Below are positions 47,650-59,225 of a DNA stretch of 64,000 nucleotides, piece by piece. Each line of letters opens with the position of its first letter. The stretch's first letter is position 1. The notes beneath the pieces were generated by a model. It did no database searches, was not told where the DNA came from, and saw only the letters and a program-made list of their open reading frames with translations. Both the position numbers and the translations under genes were made by a program. Source of the stretch: Diorhabda sublineata (lineage: Eukaryota > Arthropoda > Insecta > Coleoptera > Chrysomelidae); contig NC_079478.1 of NCBI RefSeq assembly GCF_026230105.1, positions 22,583,653 to 22,647,652 of the forward strand, read 5' to 3'.

Positions 47650-48470
47650 ATGGGTAATATACATCCAGTCGCAGTAGGGAAAATGTTAAAACCAGACAAT
47701 ATTAAAGGCATTAAAAATTTACTAAGAAAGCAAGAAACAGAATTGGAATTGAATTCATCACCTCACGCTATGCCGATACCTTTCTCACTAATAAAATAAT
47801 ATCAGAAAAAGACTGGGATGCATTTATCCCTTCTTCACTAGTTTCAGTAAGAGGAATAGTTAGGGACATTAATATTAACACCTCAATGGAAGAAGTAATT
47901 ACGGAGGGAGTGTCTACAAGACACAAGATAATATGATTGAATATAAACCAACACAAACTATAGTAGTCACCTTTAGAGGCAAGAAATTGCCAGAAGCAAT
48001 TGCCGTAAATTACTTTGAGTGGAGAATACAGGTATATGTTGAACCAGTTATCCAATGCATGAACTGTTTAAGATTTGGGCACACAAAAAAAGTATGTCGG
48101 AGTCAGAAGAGGTGCTCCATATGTGGTAGTCAACACGAGGAAGAGGAATGTCAACTGAAGGAACCGAAATGCTTCTTCTGTAATACTCAACATAAATCCA
48201 CATAAAGAAACTGTGAGAAACATGAATGACAAAAAAATATTAAAAAACTTATTACATTTGAAAATTGTTCATACTCTGAAGCCAGCCAGAGGTTTCCTAG
48301 AATTGAAAGACAAAGAGATACAATCATATTTACTGGTAGAGATTTTCCTGTATTAAGAGCGCCGTGTCAAGGGCAACAAAATGTAATAGAAGTGCATCAA
48401 AGAAGTAACAACTTTGAACAACTTTCTACATCAAAAAAGAAGTATGCACAAATAGTTGATAGATAGTAGA
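47650..48470 (+). mobile_element. LINE ORF1 (gag-like) with zinc knuckles
   Basis: Plus strand: MGNIHPVAVGKMLKP and IKGIKNLLRK at the start, a shifted middle (SSLVSVRGIVRDININ), then the frame 47933-48205 with QTIVVTFRGKKLPEAIAVNY, followed by cysteine-rich knuckles CMNCLRFGHTKKVC, CSICGSQHEEEEC and CFFCNTQH. The VVVTF-x-G-x-x-LP stretch followed by three knuckles is the signature of nucleic-acid-binding ORF1p in I/jockey/R1-type LINEs. At least two frameshifts and a premature stop in the third knuckle region. ORF2 is not attached downstream. Confidence 0.75.
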
Positions 48471-48747
48471 TAGTAAAAGGAAAAAGGAAAGGAAATATAT
48501 ATTCACTGCTTTTGGCTCCAGGGTAAAAGACAGTTGAACTCTTAGTCAAATACCTAACGAGAAATGACTTAACACTCTAAGTAGACAGTAGGCTCTTATA
48601 ACCAATTATGTAATGCATGGCTTAGCTTATAATAACTGTAGAATCATAGATAATCGAAACGGTTTATATTAAAATATACCAAAATTACCGCAAATTTACA
48701 CGCGAAAATAGGAAAAGAAATGAATCTGTTGACAGATACATATTTAA

Positions 48748-49210
48748 TGAACAACGGGACTAAGGTTCAGGGGTTGAACCGCATTGGAATTTGGAAAATT
48801 CTCGACGTTTTGGCTCCCACTTTAGTGTCATTATCAAGAGAAGAGTGGGGATAGGGTAGTTGATCGTTAATTGGTAAGAAGTGATCCGAATCCCTGGTCT
48901 CAATCTTTTCCACGCACGAATCAAATCACCCCTTTTTAAATCATTATTCATTTTTTCCAGCTTTTCATTTCCTCGGTGGAATTCCAAGGAGTAGGTAGAT
49001 TGATGCCTTGGAATCAACCAAAAAAGGGGTGATTTGTTGCGTGGAGTAGGCAGATGGAGACCACGGGATCGGATCACTTCTTACCAATTAACGATCAACT
49101 ACCCTATCCCTACCCTTCTCTTAATAATGTCTCCAAAGTAGGAGCCGAGACGTCGAGAATTTTCAAAATTTAAACGCGGTTCAACCAGTGAACCTTAGTC
49201 CTGTTCTTCA
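48748..49210. repeat. 463-bp foldback palindrome
   Basis: Two arms of about 190 bp (48748-48937 and 49021-49210) are inverted copies of each other around an 83-bp spacer. Matching marks are TGAACAACGGGACTAAGGTT against TGAAGAACAGGACTAAGGTT, and GGGTAGTTGATCGTTAATTG, identical in both arms. A 3-bp TAA flanks both sides, which could be a target duplication of the PIF/Harbinger kind. No transposase. Transcripts would form a long double-stranded RNA. The 105-codon frame inside is a by-product. Confidence 0.85.
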
Positions 49211-49579
49211 TAATCCTGACAGCGGAAACCTTTACGAATATATATTCAATATGCATATAAATTAATATTAATCAAAAATTCATTGAACTGATTTCTTATT
49301 TCTTATCTAAATTGAATTGAACAAAGGCAGAAATTGATGTGTTACTGCGACAATAGATAAAATAATTAGTCCTGAAATGATGGACTTCACAGAAATTATG
49401 ACGCTGAATTTACATTTACAAGACCAAAATAAATCTAAAAGATCACAGTGGAATGATCCAACAGCCATTTTTTCAATCTTTACATTAGACTTCAGTACAT
49501 TAAACTATTTTAATCCACACAAACATGGAAAGCATTTCGTTCCCACTACAATAAGAGTATATGGTGAATTCTAATTTTG

Positions 49580-50200
49580 AGTCCTGGACATAGACATCAT
49601 TTCAGAAAGTTATTTCAATTTTTTGTTATTTTTGTTAAGTCTAACAATGCTCAGCTTCGCTTTGTCAGTCAGTACATAAGAGGGGAGAGAAAGTTACGGT
49701 TAGAGGTTTCGATTATTATACTCAGAATAGTCCCATTTATCACAATGTTCGGAGTCCCTAGTTATTTGGATTCTTAGGATTTGATGCATATGTGCTGGAT
49801 ATAGAAATTATTTTCTTTGCAGTACTTAGATCGCGATGTTTCAGAGAGATATTTTGACTTTTTGCAATTTACGTTGAGTATAACTATGTTCGGTTCTGCT
49901 TTGTATGTTCATTGGCCTCTATTAGTCTATACAACGAATGAAAAGCATATCGTTCCTACCAAGAATTAAAATTGTGCGAGAAATTTCTCTTTCCCAAAAC
50001 TGAAGCAAAAGTCAAGGCTAGAGGATCCGATTATACTTTGAATAGCTCCATTTATTAATAAAATGTAGTGGATAATGCCGTTCAAAGTCCCTTGTTATTT
50101 AAATTCTTAGAGTTTGATGTATCGATCCTGGATATAGTTATTACTCGTATTTCCAAAGCAGTACGTGTTATGATTATGATGTTTCAGATATATATTTTCA
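49580..50200. repeat. diverged tandem duplication
   Basis: Similar blocks recur in order. CTGGACATAG / CTGGATATAG / CTGGATATAG occur at about 49587, 49796 and 50127. A TTTGTTAAGT-like to TCTGCTTTGT block occurs at about 49635 and 49874. A GGTTAGAGG-to-CCCATTTAT block occurs near 49700 and 50020. The sequence AAAGCATTTCGTTCC at 49530 recurs as AAAGCATATCGTTCC at about 49942. Indels make the period irregular. No coding content recognised. Confidence 0.4.
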
Positions 50201-51683
50201 TATATATGTAAAATGCATACTTTGAAGCTTTTTATTAGACAAAATTTAGAGAAATCGAGTAAGGCAATTGCAGCGCATGTATCATCGTCCAATTGATTAT
50301 TTGAACAAACTTTACAGACTGCAGTAAAAAGCAAGAAATGTGCAATATCATTAAATGAATGTAATGTTGTGTTAATAGAAAAACGAGATGAAGGAGAAAA
50401 AACTTTAGGCTTCAATTTAGGAAAGGAGGTGTAATTCTTGTGGAGTTTTCTATCTCGTTTTGTTTTTTTTTTCTATATATAAGTATAAAGAAATTATCAA
50501 ACAATTTTGTTCATGGTAAATGCGAAATTCGTAATATCACGTGAAGTATTTCCATTTTTTCCTTGATTGATTCAAATTTGAACTTGTTCACATAATTAAG
50601 GTTGTTATTCATATCTAACAATGACAGTTTTCATATCCATGGAATTATACTATTGTTCAGTTCGATTACATCGTCCGAAAACGTTTATAGAATGAAACAT
50701 ATGAAACGAATGGGTCAGAAAAAATAATTTCAGATCCTAAAGCTGGAATCGATTTTAGAATTACACGTTTACTAATGGTCAAATATTTTCCGGGGCAGTC
50801 TCAACCAGGATTTTAAATGAAAAGTCTATATCCTCACACTTTTGACTAATCTTCAGATTATTGAAAAGTAAGCGTGTATTCAGAGCAAAAAAGCTGTTGA
50901 TTAAAAAAATTCGAAATTATCGATTCTTAGAAATAGTTGGTTTTCCTTAGAAATCCATTATTTATGTACTAGGCACATCGAAAAAGTAAGCATGTCGATA
51001 TTTTCCACTTTAAAATGAATGTAATTAGTCGTGTCTGTTGCACATGTACCTCGTATCAATAGCTCAAAAGCAGAGGTCCAATTTGGTTATTCCATTTTCC
51101 ACTGTTTGCGAGGTTCGGTAGTTGATAAACAGTCGAATATACAAAGCATTGCAATAATTTGAATTTATTGTCAGGTCTATAGTCCAAACATCATGAGTAA
51201 GTATATGGTTGGTTGTTTTGTTTTAGATTTTTACCGAGAACCTGCTTTTGAAAAATTCTGTGCCAGGTGGTTGCCTGAAAACCTCACACCCTTACATAAA
51301 ATTTATTGTTTAAGAGCAGCACTGACACTGACATTATAACGATGTCGGTTACTATTACTATATGTGATGAGATTTGAATTTAACACTTCACTCCGGAAAC
51401 CATGGAACAGTCCATAGAATGTCTATCATATGGTAAAACAGTAAAACGTTGACCATTATTTGCGATGTGTCATTTAAAACAAGAGGCGTGGAATTGATAA
51501 AAGTTGTTTGATTTTTCATCCTACAGCCCTGATCTTGATACTAGTTTCCAAATTTTCAAAATTTTTCAAATTTATGGAAGGCCAAGGCGTATCTACTTCT
51601 TGATTTTTCAAGTATTAAATTGACATAGCAGCATTTACATACTCTCTTACTTTAAATGGGATAATGTCTTGTTTTGACTTATG
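50201..51683. other. Neto intron, no gene seen
   Basis: AT-rich. The minus frame 50107-50415 has no known domain. No other features. Confidence 0.4.
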
Positions 51684-52272
51684 CTATCAGCACCCTCCAG
51701 AAATCGCCTTATAGAAATCGCCACCCTCCGCGGAAAAATCCGTGGCCATTATTTTAACCTTATAAACCCGGAAATTTTTATAAGATCAGAATGAAGCTTT
51801 TCTCCGTGACTTTAAATCGTACCATATGATCCAAAATCACCACCCTCCACGGAAAAAACCGTGGTCTAATTTTCATCTTAGAAACATGGAAATTTTAAAA
51901 CTTAATTAACCGATCCTAATCATCCGTATACAATTGCAACGTACTTACTAAGGTTATTCTTACAACCAAATTATTTATTAATAAATTCTTTGTATACTCC
52001 GTTCTATATGTATGAAAAAAAATTATTGGGATTAGAAATGGCAAATATATTAGATTTCATCTGTAGATGGTATATATCCGTGGACGATATTTGTCCGTGG
52101 ATGGTATTTATCCGTGGACAGTATTCATCCGTGAGTTGAGGCTTTTTATTGTAACATTCACGGCTGAAATTAAAGACACGATAAAGCTCCATTCGGCTCA
52201 TTTCTTTGAAAATGTCTGTGTCTCCATGGTTGAAAGTAGAGTCACGTATTTTTCCGTAGAGGGTGCCAATAG
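51684..52272. mobile_element. MITE-like element with CCGTGG repeats
   Basis: The ends are inverted: CTATCAGCACCCTCC at the left and, read inward from the right, CTATTGGCACCCTCTACGG. Two internal direct copies of CACCCTCC(G/A)CGGAAAAA follow near 51720 and 51841, the second forming the perfect hairpin CCACGGAAAAAACCGTGG. At 52066-52134 four units of about 18 bp (TATTTATCCGTGGAC-like) are in tandem. No transposase or target duplication was found. The plus frame 52067-52291 over the repeats is not considered a gene. Confidence 0.5.
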
Positions 52273-54104
52273 ACACAACAATACTTCATGACCTTCTTTC
52301 TTATTAATTATACTTCATTTATATTTTAATGGTAATTGAAGATTATATTAATTATTATTAAAGCGCGGAATTAGATAAAACGAGGTACGTAAACACGTTA
52401 TGAAAAGAGCGATATTGCTCTTTTAATAACTAGTTACGTTAATAACTATTACATAGATATTCCTCGAATCATAGAATTATAATATTTATGCACTAAAGGC
52501 ATGATTCAATCAAATAAGTGGATTTACACAAGCATTTGCATCAAAATAAGCTATCATCAAAGCATATTCGCTTTTGATCTATAATACTTTGATTATAGTT
52601 CGCCATGACTTTAGTCTGTTACGAAAACCTTACACAATAAAGGTTATTTATCTGGCAATGAAGGTAGTTCACTTTGATGGATTTAAGAAAAGAAGAAATA
52701 TAAATTAAGGATAATGAAAAGTACTTGTAACTAAAATATCACTCCTAGAACTCCCAGTGATTGCTGAGTGATGAAAAGAATTGCATATACTTCACTTAAA
52801 AAGGAATCAAACCGAGACATACTGTATTGGATTCTCCAAAGCCAAAATACAAACAATCAAAACCACCAATTTCTATTTTAGACACAATTGTGAAGCTAAA
52901 TACCAAAAACAAACCTGTTTAATAGTTTAATATCTTCTTTATTTATCTGTTCGTAGAAAATATATAGAAAATTAACTCCAATACCAAATGTTTTTTAGTT
53001 TCAATGTCTGCAATTGATACGAGGACTTTCAATCCGAGAACGATATTTAAGTCGTATCCGAACATATGGTATTATTTTTTTCACTCTTTCAAACATCGTG
53101 TTGTTAGATATAGATTAGAATTTGGATGTAGGCTCATCACTTTTTATGATGTCCAGCAATTAGAATTTCTATGGCAAAAATGATGGTTGTAGTAGAAATA
53201 GATATATTGAGTATTGGAGTAGTAAGGAATCATACCGAAACATACTGTACTCGATTTTGTAAAACCAAAATATTAACGGAGATGGAGGTGTGGATGATGT
53301 ATGTATGTGCTTTCATAGTTGTACACATCATTTAAATTGGACAGAAGCTATCGGAAAAAAGAGATATATTCGATAGTAAAACATCTAAGAGTGATCAACA
53401 CACAAATAATTCAGCTGGTCATGGAATGCTTAGAATCACAAAATGAAGAGTCAACTAATTTCGACTGGTTCATATCCGTTCTGTTTTTCAGAAAGTGATC
53501 ATTTATAAGGACATCTCAATAAATCACACAAATTGGATTCCCTGTCTGGTTTTGGTTATTCGAATTGTACCTTCGAAACTGTATTCGCGGAACGTCCAAT
53601 AAATACATAGGCTTAGATATAAACAACTATGTATTCTCATTCACTCCCTGACTGCATATTGTCCTTTTAATATACACCTTGTGAAAATAGATACATCAAA
53701 GGCACTACGTTTTGGAAAGAATAAGCTGAAACACAAGGCACATTTTAGCTGTATACATAGTAGCCAGGTATTGGTGTCAACCAAAATCAATGGCAGACAT
53801 TCAAATTCATATATTCTGTGGAGCTCTACTTTACAATACATGACCAGCCTGAATCTAGCAATGGGGGACATAATAAATTTTTTGGTTGCAATACATACAC
53901 AGATAGGATAAAAATCCATCAGAAAATAGGTATTCCAATATTTTCGTAAACCTTGTACATAAAACGCCGTAGTAAATGGTGAATTTCGCAATATGGCAAG
54001 TAATGTATTGACAACATCTGTTCGTATATCTCATAGAAAATAGATGAATATAATTATGATCAATAAATGGAAATGTGTCATTAAAAAAATTAAAATATAC
54101 TTAC
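52273..54104. other. Neto intron with a short direct repeat
   Basis: A block of about 50 bp (AAGGAATCAAACCGAGACAT and on) at 52801-52856 recurs at 53223-53276, about 420 bp away. Nothing coding is recognised; the frames near 53641-53991 on both strands are mutual shadows. Confidence 0.4.
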
Positions 54105-54229
54105 CACACAATCATCTTCATCCCACCGAAATCGACAATTATATTTGCCATTACATTTCAAACTAATATCGATGCACGTAGCGTCTTCACAGTCAAATTC
54201 TTTTCCTTCATTGCACTTCACATTTTTAG
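54105..54229 (-). CDS. Neto: Neto, LDL-receptor class A exon
   Basis: The acceptor TTCTTTCAG precedes 54229 and the donor GTAAGT follows 54105 on the minus strand. The 125-bp exon completes an Ala codon started in the CUB2 exon (phase 1) and ends in phase 0. It reads NVKCNEGKEFDCEDATCIDI, then SLKCNGKYNCRFRWDEDDCV: all six LDLa cysteines, with the F-x-C start and an Asp/Glu-rich calcium site at the end. This small module sits between CUB2 and the membrane helix in Neto proteins. No stops. It is extracellular and, by homology, part of the ectodomain that works with glutamate receptors. The next exon is 27.4 kb away. Confidence 0.9.
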
Positions 54230-55045
54230 CTGAAAGAATTGGATATTATCAATAGTGAACAGAAAATATAATATATTGGTGAGGTTTATGATACACAAAA
54301 ATCTATCACGAATCATAATATACATAGAAAATTGGCGATACTATATTATACAGACAGACTTGCAACCTACGTTTGGAAATATCAGCATTGAAACAGTAGT
54401 TTGTTATTTAAACACAGTTTATACATCAATTTCTATACTGTGTGGAAGTTTTTGATTAATGCATTGCACATCACGTATTTTTGAGTGAGCGAAATCAAGA
54501 GCAATCTTCTGCTCTAATGAACTGAGTTTTGAAATTTTTGCTTGAATTATATCAAAGAAGAAGTGAGCGTATTCGTTATTACTCCTCAAGCTTCTACAAA
54601 TGTGTTATGTGCGTATTTTGAACCAAGTATAATATAGGGATGCACACTAATCAAGTTCTTGTGGAGGACTGCGTGTGTCCAAAAATTTCGAAAATGTGAA
54701 ATAATTGAAAAACGGTGGACTATAGGCATACGATGCCTTGTATAAAGTTATATTTAAATTTTGCGTAGATTTCAAAAATTCAATTAAAATTTCAGCATTC
54801 CGTTCAAAAGCACGGAGTTTGGGTCCACTTCCGGTGTAACCGAAAGTTTCAGAAAACTGAAATTATTTTAGCTGAAACGAGCATTTCGGAAAACCCTCGC
54901 TTTGTTCTATTCCAATTTATTGATTATGTCAATACGTTTCTCTTTTGTCGAGTTTTATTCATATATCAAATATCATCTTCATGTTCACTGTATTCGTTTA
55001 TTGATAAATTTTTAAAATACTAGATATAATTCAAGATTATTTTCA
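54230..55045. other. Neto intron, no gene seen
   Basis: AT-rich. A small less-AT-rich patch near 54800-54900 could not be assigned. Confidence 0.35.
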
Positions 55046-55850
55046 TTGTCATTTTCTAATGTAGCTATACGATTATTAATCCATTCTATGATCTTTGTTC
55101 TTATTATTTTCAGCTTTCTTTTTTTATTTGTCTATATCATAATCAGCTTCTTTCTTAGTTGTTTTCTCTTTATTTTTCATTATAAATTCCTAATAAAACC
55201 ATTCATAATTTTTTGTATCTTGTATACCTTTGCTACATCTTTCTTAATATCGTTCCTTAGTTCATTAATATCATCTTCCTCTCCATCAATATAATATTTC
55301 TCTTTGCTCTATTGTAGTTTGCTTATCCCTTCTTCCTTACTCCTTTTCAGTTTTCTCACATTCTATTTCCTGCATTTTATCATTCATGATTTCAACTGAT
55401 TCATTACATTTACTATTCTTAATTTTATTTTGATTATTATTAAATGATGATCTGCACCTGATACTTTGTATGATCTTGTGTCTTCTTTGATGTTCCATAT
55501 AGGGTGTATTTCCTCGTAACAATGCTCAAGTAGGCTTAATTTTCTATTTTCCACTTATACCTCCAATAATCAATTATTTTATCATGTCTAGCGACTTTTC
55601 CGAAAATATTAACTAATTTGTCATAGAATTGTCTTCATCTTTTACTTCCTCTGTTGATGTATGAATATCTTATTGCTATATTCGCTTTAATATTTTTTTC
55701 TACGCGCATGTCTGTAAACATCAAAAATCGCGCTGTCAACATTCCTTGTAAATGACATTTAACAATAACATGCACGTGATGAGATCTCATAATATAAACG
55801 TGTGTTTTGAGAAGAAAACTCAAACTTCTTGGTTTAATCAAATTACATTA
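55046..55850 (-). mobile_element. RTE-type LINE endonuclease remnant
   Basis: Minus-strand reading from 55841 gives MLTARFLMFTDMRVEKNIKA, then FYDKLVNIFGKVARHDKII and a tail resembling I-x-x-G-D-M-N-x-K (here in a shifted frame, WRYKWKIEN). Next comes YTLYGTS-like sequence, and from 55522 RCRSSFNNNQNKIK with a long Lys/Glu-rich continuation. The order corresponds to the apurinic endonuclease domain and following linker of RTE-clade LINEs. The hydrophobic plus-strand frame 55046-55294 is its antisense. Many stops. It may be the same family as the RT half at 18378. Confidence 0.5.
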
Positions 55851-56391
55851 AAATTTTTATTCACGTAAGACTTCATTTGATCTATTTATACAAATTTAGT
55901 CAATTAAAAAACATAAAAACTTTTAGCATTAGCGAGATATATTTAGGATTGAAAGAGTGATGCCCCTAAATGTAGGACACGTTTTCTTAAGTAGCATGCA
56001 TGAATGGGCGTAGAAAACGTATAGTACGTTACACGAGTTGTAAGCCCATAACGCACTCATGAAATTTTTCACTTCCTGTGATTAAGTCTAAATGATGATA
56101 ATCACTCTCATTGAAATGTATAGTTTCCTTTGTTCAATCATAGCATATCGTAGAATCAATAGAATCAAAAATCATGAGATAAAATTTTCAAATTACAATT
56201 ATCAATTTTTCGGTAACGGATTTTATTATTCACTCAATAAAAATATATTTATCTTAACGAAATGAGTTTCGAAGAAAAGAGAACTTATCGGATAATCACT
56301 TGTTCGAGTTTGAAAGCTCTCGTGAATTAATTTTTGTAATCATCATAAACTACTATGTATGTATTTCAGTTGATTTATATCAATAGCATAC
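55851..56391. other. Neto intron, no gene seen
   Basis: AT-rich sequence between the RTE remnant and the second CUB2 exon. Nothing identified. Confidence 0.4.
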
Positions 56392-56629
56392 CTGTGCCTT
56401 GCTCTCTAAAAGCCGTAAAATTCGCTTGAAAAAGAGTTTTCGTTCCTTTTGATTCCGAGAAAAACCTGACAAACATCCGATTTACTTTAGAATTTACCGT
56501 GTCAGCTACTGAGCCACAAAACTCCTGGTCAATGTTAGACATGTCAGTTTTACCAGAAAATACCTGAATGAAGTTCATAGTACAGTCGTTGGGTTTTTCC
56601 AAACTGAATTCGGAAAACTGGAGATATAT
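56392..56629 (-). CDS. Neto: Neto, CUB domain 2 second-half exon
   Basis: The acceptor TTGTATTTCAG precedes 56629 and the donor GTATGC follows 56392 on the minus strand. The 238-bp exon starts in phase 0 and ends with one extra base (phase 1), fitting both neighbours. It reads IYLQFSEFSLEKPNDCTMNF, IQVFSGKTDMSNI, DQEFCGSVADTV, VNRMFVRFFSESKGTKTLFQ, ANFTAFREQGTG. The two cysteines (PNDC and FCGS) and the aromatic beta-strand pattern are those of the C-terminal half of a CUB domain. Together with 57738-57898 it makes one whole CUB domain of ordinary length. Confidence 0.9.
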
Positions 56630-57737
56630 CTGAAATACAAACAAAAATCATGCCATGTCATTTATTCAATTGAAATAACCGCGTATATCTGATTGGCATG
56701 TTAGACTTACGATTGCATTAAAGATAATCGAATAAATTTGACGTAGACATCAATATGAGAATGTCAGCCTAGTCTTACACAATTTAAACTCAAAGAAGTT
56801 TAATCAAGAGCTAATAACATTGAATTTGTTTCTCTGATTATTTCAGGCAGGATTTATTATTATTATGTTCTAGCTTTATTATATTCTGTTTAAAATAAGA
56901 GAAAAGATCATTCCAGAAAAATACTTCTTGTTGATCATATAAATACTAAAACTAACTCATTATAAAATAGCATTCTCATTGTAATTCATTATTGACCATC
57001 AACTTGAAAGTAAATTGCATTAAGGATCAGCTGAAAACGAGCGCGATCTGCGTTATTTCATATGGAACACCAAGCGACAAAACTTATCTGATCTCAAATG
57101 GATATCTATACATACCATGTAATGAACTACTTTCCAGAACGACAAAATTTCTTAAGGTAAAAAAATATTAACCAAAACAGCAGACAAGAAAATGTTGAGT
57201 TAAATTAAACAGCACTGCGCGAGACACATTGATTATGGTAGAAATTTACAATTTTCGAATTTGTATTTGGAAGAAAAAAGTAGCACAGCAGATAATGCCC
57301 CTATTCTGCACGCTTCTAATCACTGATACAATTAATGATTAATAACAGCACACGTTACGTTACCGGCAATGATAACCTCGTGATCATCAATCAGACAACT
57401 GCTCAATGTTTTTATTATACCTATAACGTAACAATTGAAAACTAATGAAAATCGTTTTGTTATGTAGTTTAAAATTTAAAAGTTTTGTGATTTTCAATTA
57501 AATATTTGGATATAATTTTTTCACTTTTAATCAAATATTTCACTTTCTGACATTATTTCATATCAAGAGCTTATAGAATAAACCAAAAATAGATACTTTT
57601 CAAAAAATGCAAGTACCCTATTGGAGATACACATAAAACGGCCTTGTAAACCAGGAGCTACAAGAAATGTATGATATTAATGGAAACCATGGCTTGTTCA
57701 AGTTTATACAATATCCAAACGAAAGCTGTGAACTCAC
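56630..57737. other. Neto intron, no gene seen
   Basis: AT-rich intron splitting the second CUB domain. No repeats recognised. Confidence 0.45.
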
Positions 57738-57898
57738 CTTCCAATTTTCTTCAACTGTAATTGACCAGAGACAATCAATAGGCATGTCATTGTCTTTGTA
57801 AAAATCCATCGTATTGTTATCTATATCGGCTTTACCAAATTCTCCTTCCACTTCGTTCTCAATAGTCATAACACAAGGCATAGCTTCTGGTATTCTCA
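57738..57898 (-). CDS. Neto: Neto, CUB domain 2 first-half exon
   Basis: The acceptor AATTATAG precedes 57898 and the donor GTGAGT follows 57738 on the minus strand. The 161-bp exon starts with two bases completing a codon from the exon at 61728 and ends in phase 0. It reads RIPEAMPCVMTIENEVEGEF, GKADIDNNTMDFYKDNDMPI, DCLWSITVEENWK. The pattern C-x-n-G-x-F ... P-I-D-C-x-W-x-I is the start of a CUB domain with its first disulphide. The acceptor has a weak pyrimidine tract, but the frame and domain logic support it. Confidence 0.88.
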
Positions 57899-58595
57899 CT
57901 ATAATTCAAAAAACAATAATTAATGAGATGACCATATTTTCAGGCAAGATAATTCTCATAATTTATCTGTTCACTTATATTACGAATTTACGGTTTGAGA
58001 GTCCAATTTACAGATCTGAAGGCATTAGGGCCTGCCTGCCTAATCAATTTATCCAAGCAAATGACTTATTTCTATAAAAACAACAATCGTATATGAATAT
58101 AATTAAAAAACAATCATCCGATATTAAATTTTAGTTTTAACGAAGAAAATCTTCCGAGTTTCTCTTGCCGAAAGAACGTTGATTTCTTTTGTAGAGGTTG
58201 TGATGTCTTTATGAATATTTCTTATAATATAGAAGTTCTTCTGTCTACATGATTCTGGAAGAACCAATCAAATCGTTTCAATTTATTGTAATCTATTGAA
58301 ACTGTTTATTCTGTGTACGAAACAAAATATATTGTAATGAAATAAACGGCCCACAAAATTATCGCATCACTCATTATTTTTCAAATCTTTTAAATGTGTT
58401 GCCTATTTTTCGAGTTTTATTATTGTTACGAATTAAAACGCCAACAGACACGCCTTTATTAATATCAGTTCAATATAGAGAGGACAAAAAGTTTGATTTA
58501 CCAAAACATAGAAAATATCAAAAAAATTGTACAAAACATCTTTACAAAAAAATGAACGGTGCTTTAACTAAAACAAGCCAAATGAATTTCTAATA
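57899..58595. other. Neto intron, no gene seen
   Basis: AT-rich. The plus frame 58396-58593 is not recognised; it may be the 3' flank or terminal region of the Tc1-like element that follows. Confidence 0.35.
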
Positions 58596-59225
58596 CCGTG
58601 TGTTGCCGCCCTTCGCTCTAATTACAGCTTCCATTCGTCTTAAAAGTCTTCTAAAAAGGTTTTGGACGTATCCTTGCGGCATGTTTTTCCAAAAGTTGAA
58701 AAGGAACATTTTGAAGATCATCTAGTTTTCTTATTGGTGCCGGAAGTTGCTGAATTTGCCATCCTAGATGGTCCCAGACATGCTCTATTGGTAAGGTCCG
58801 GGACACGTGCAGGCCAATTCAGGGTGGGTAACTAGACCTCTTCTAAGTACTGCCGAACCACTCTAGCAGCGTGTTGACGAGCATTATCGTGCATTAGGAC
58901 AGAGTTGTCACCGGTATGAGGCATATTGGGCACTACATGGGGTTCTAGGATATTGGTTATGTACCTGTCAGTATTTAGTCTTCCATTATTCAGATGTATT
59001 AATTCCGTGAGACCCAAGAAACAAATTCCCCCTCAAACCATATTAGAGCCACTAGTTTTCAGTTTGACAAAAATTAACCTGAGCCGTTCACGCCTATATT
59101 CTGGTACACGCCAATCTGATGAATACAGACAAAATCTTGATTCATTCGTGAATAAAATATTGGACCAATCTTGAATATTCCAATTTACGTGTACATGTGT
59201 TTTAATAATGTTCGTCATAAAAAGT
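58596..59225 (-). mobile_element. Tc1-like transposase remnant
   Basis: The minus frames 59033-59218 and 58832-59017 carry WSNILFTNESRFCLYSSDWR, then VPEYRRERL and VPNMPHTGDNSVLMHDNARQ, then HAARVVRQYLEE. Below 58832 come NWPARVPDL and, one base out of frame, PIEHVWD. These are the three catalytic blocks of DD34E Tc1-like transposases. The first Asp is replaced by Asn (FTNESRF instead of FTDESRF), the second is intact, and the Glu is in a shifted frame. The N-terminal DNA-binding region was not found. Inactive copy within the Neto CUB1-CUB2 intron. Confidence 0.85.

Noticed and set aside
48760..49077. 105-codon minus frame
   Set aside because: Lies within the foldback palindrome and has no domain; arms of an inverted repeat often leave chance frames open.
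55046..55294. Highly hydrophobic plus frame resembling a membrane protein
   Set aside because: It is the T-rich antisense of a Lys/Glu-rich LINE coding strand.
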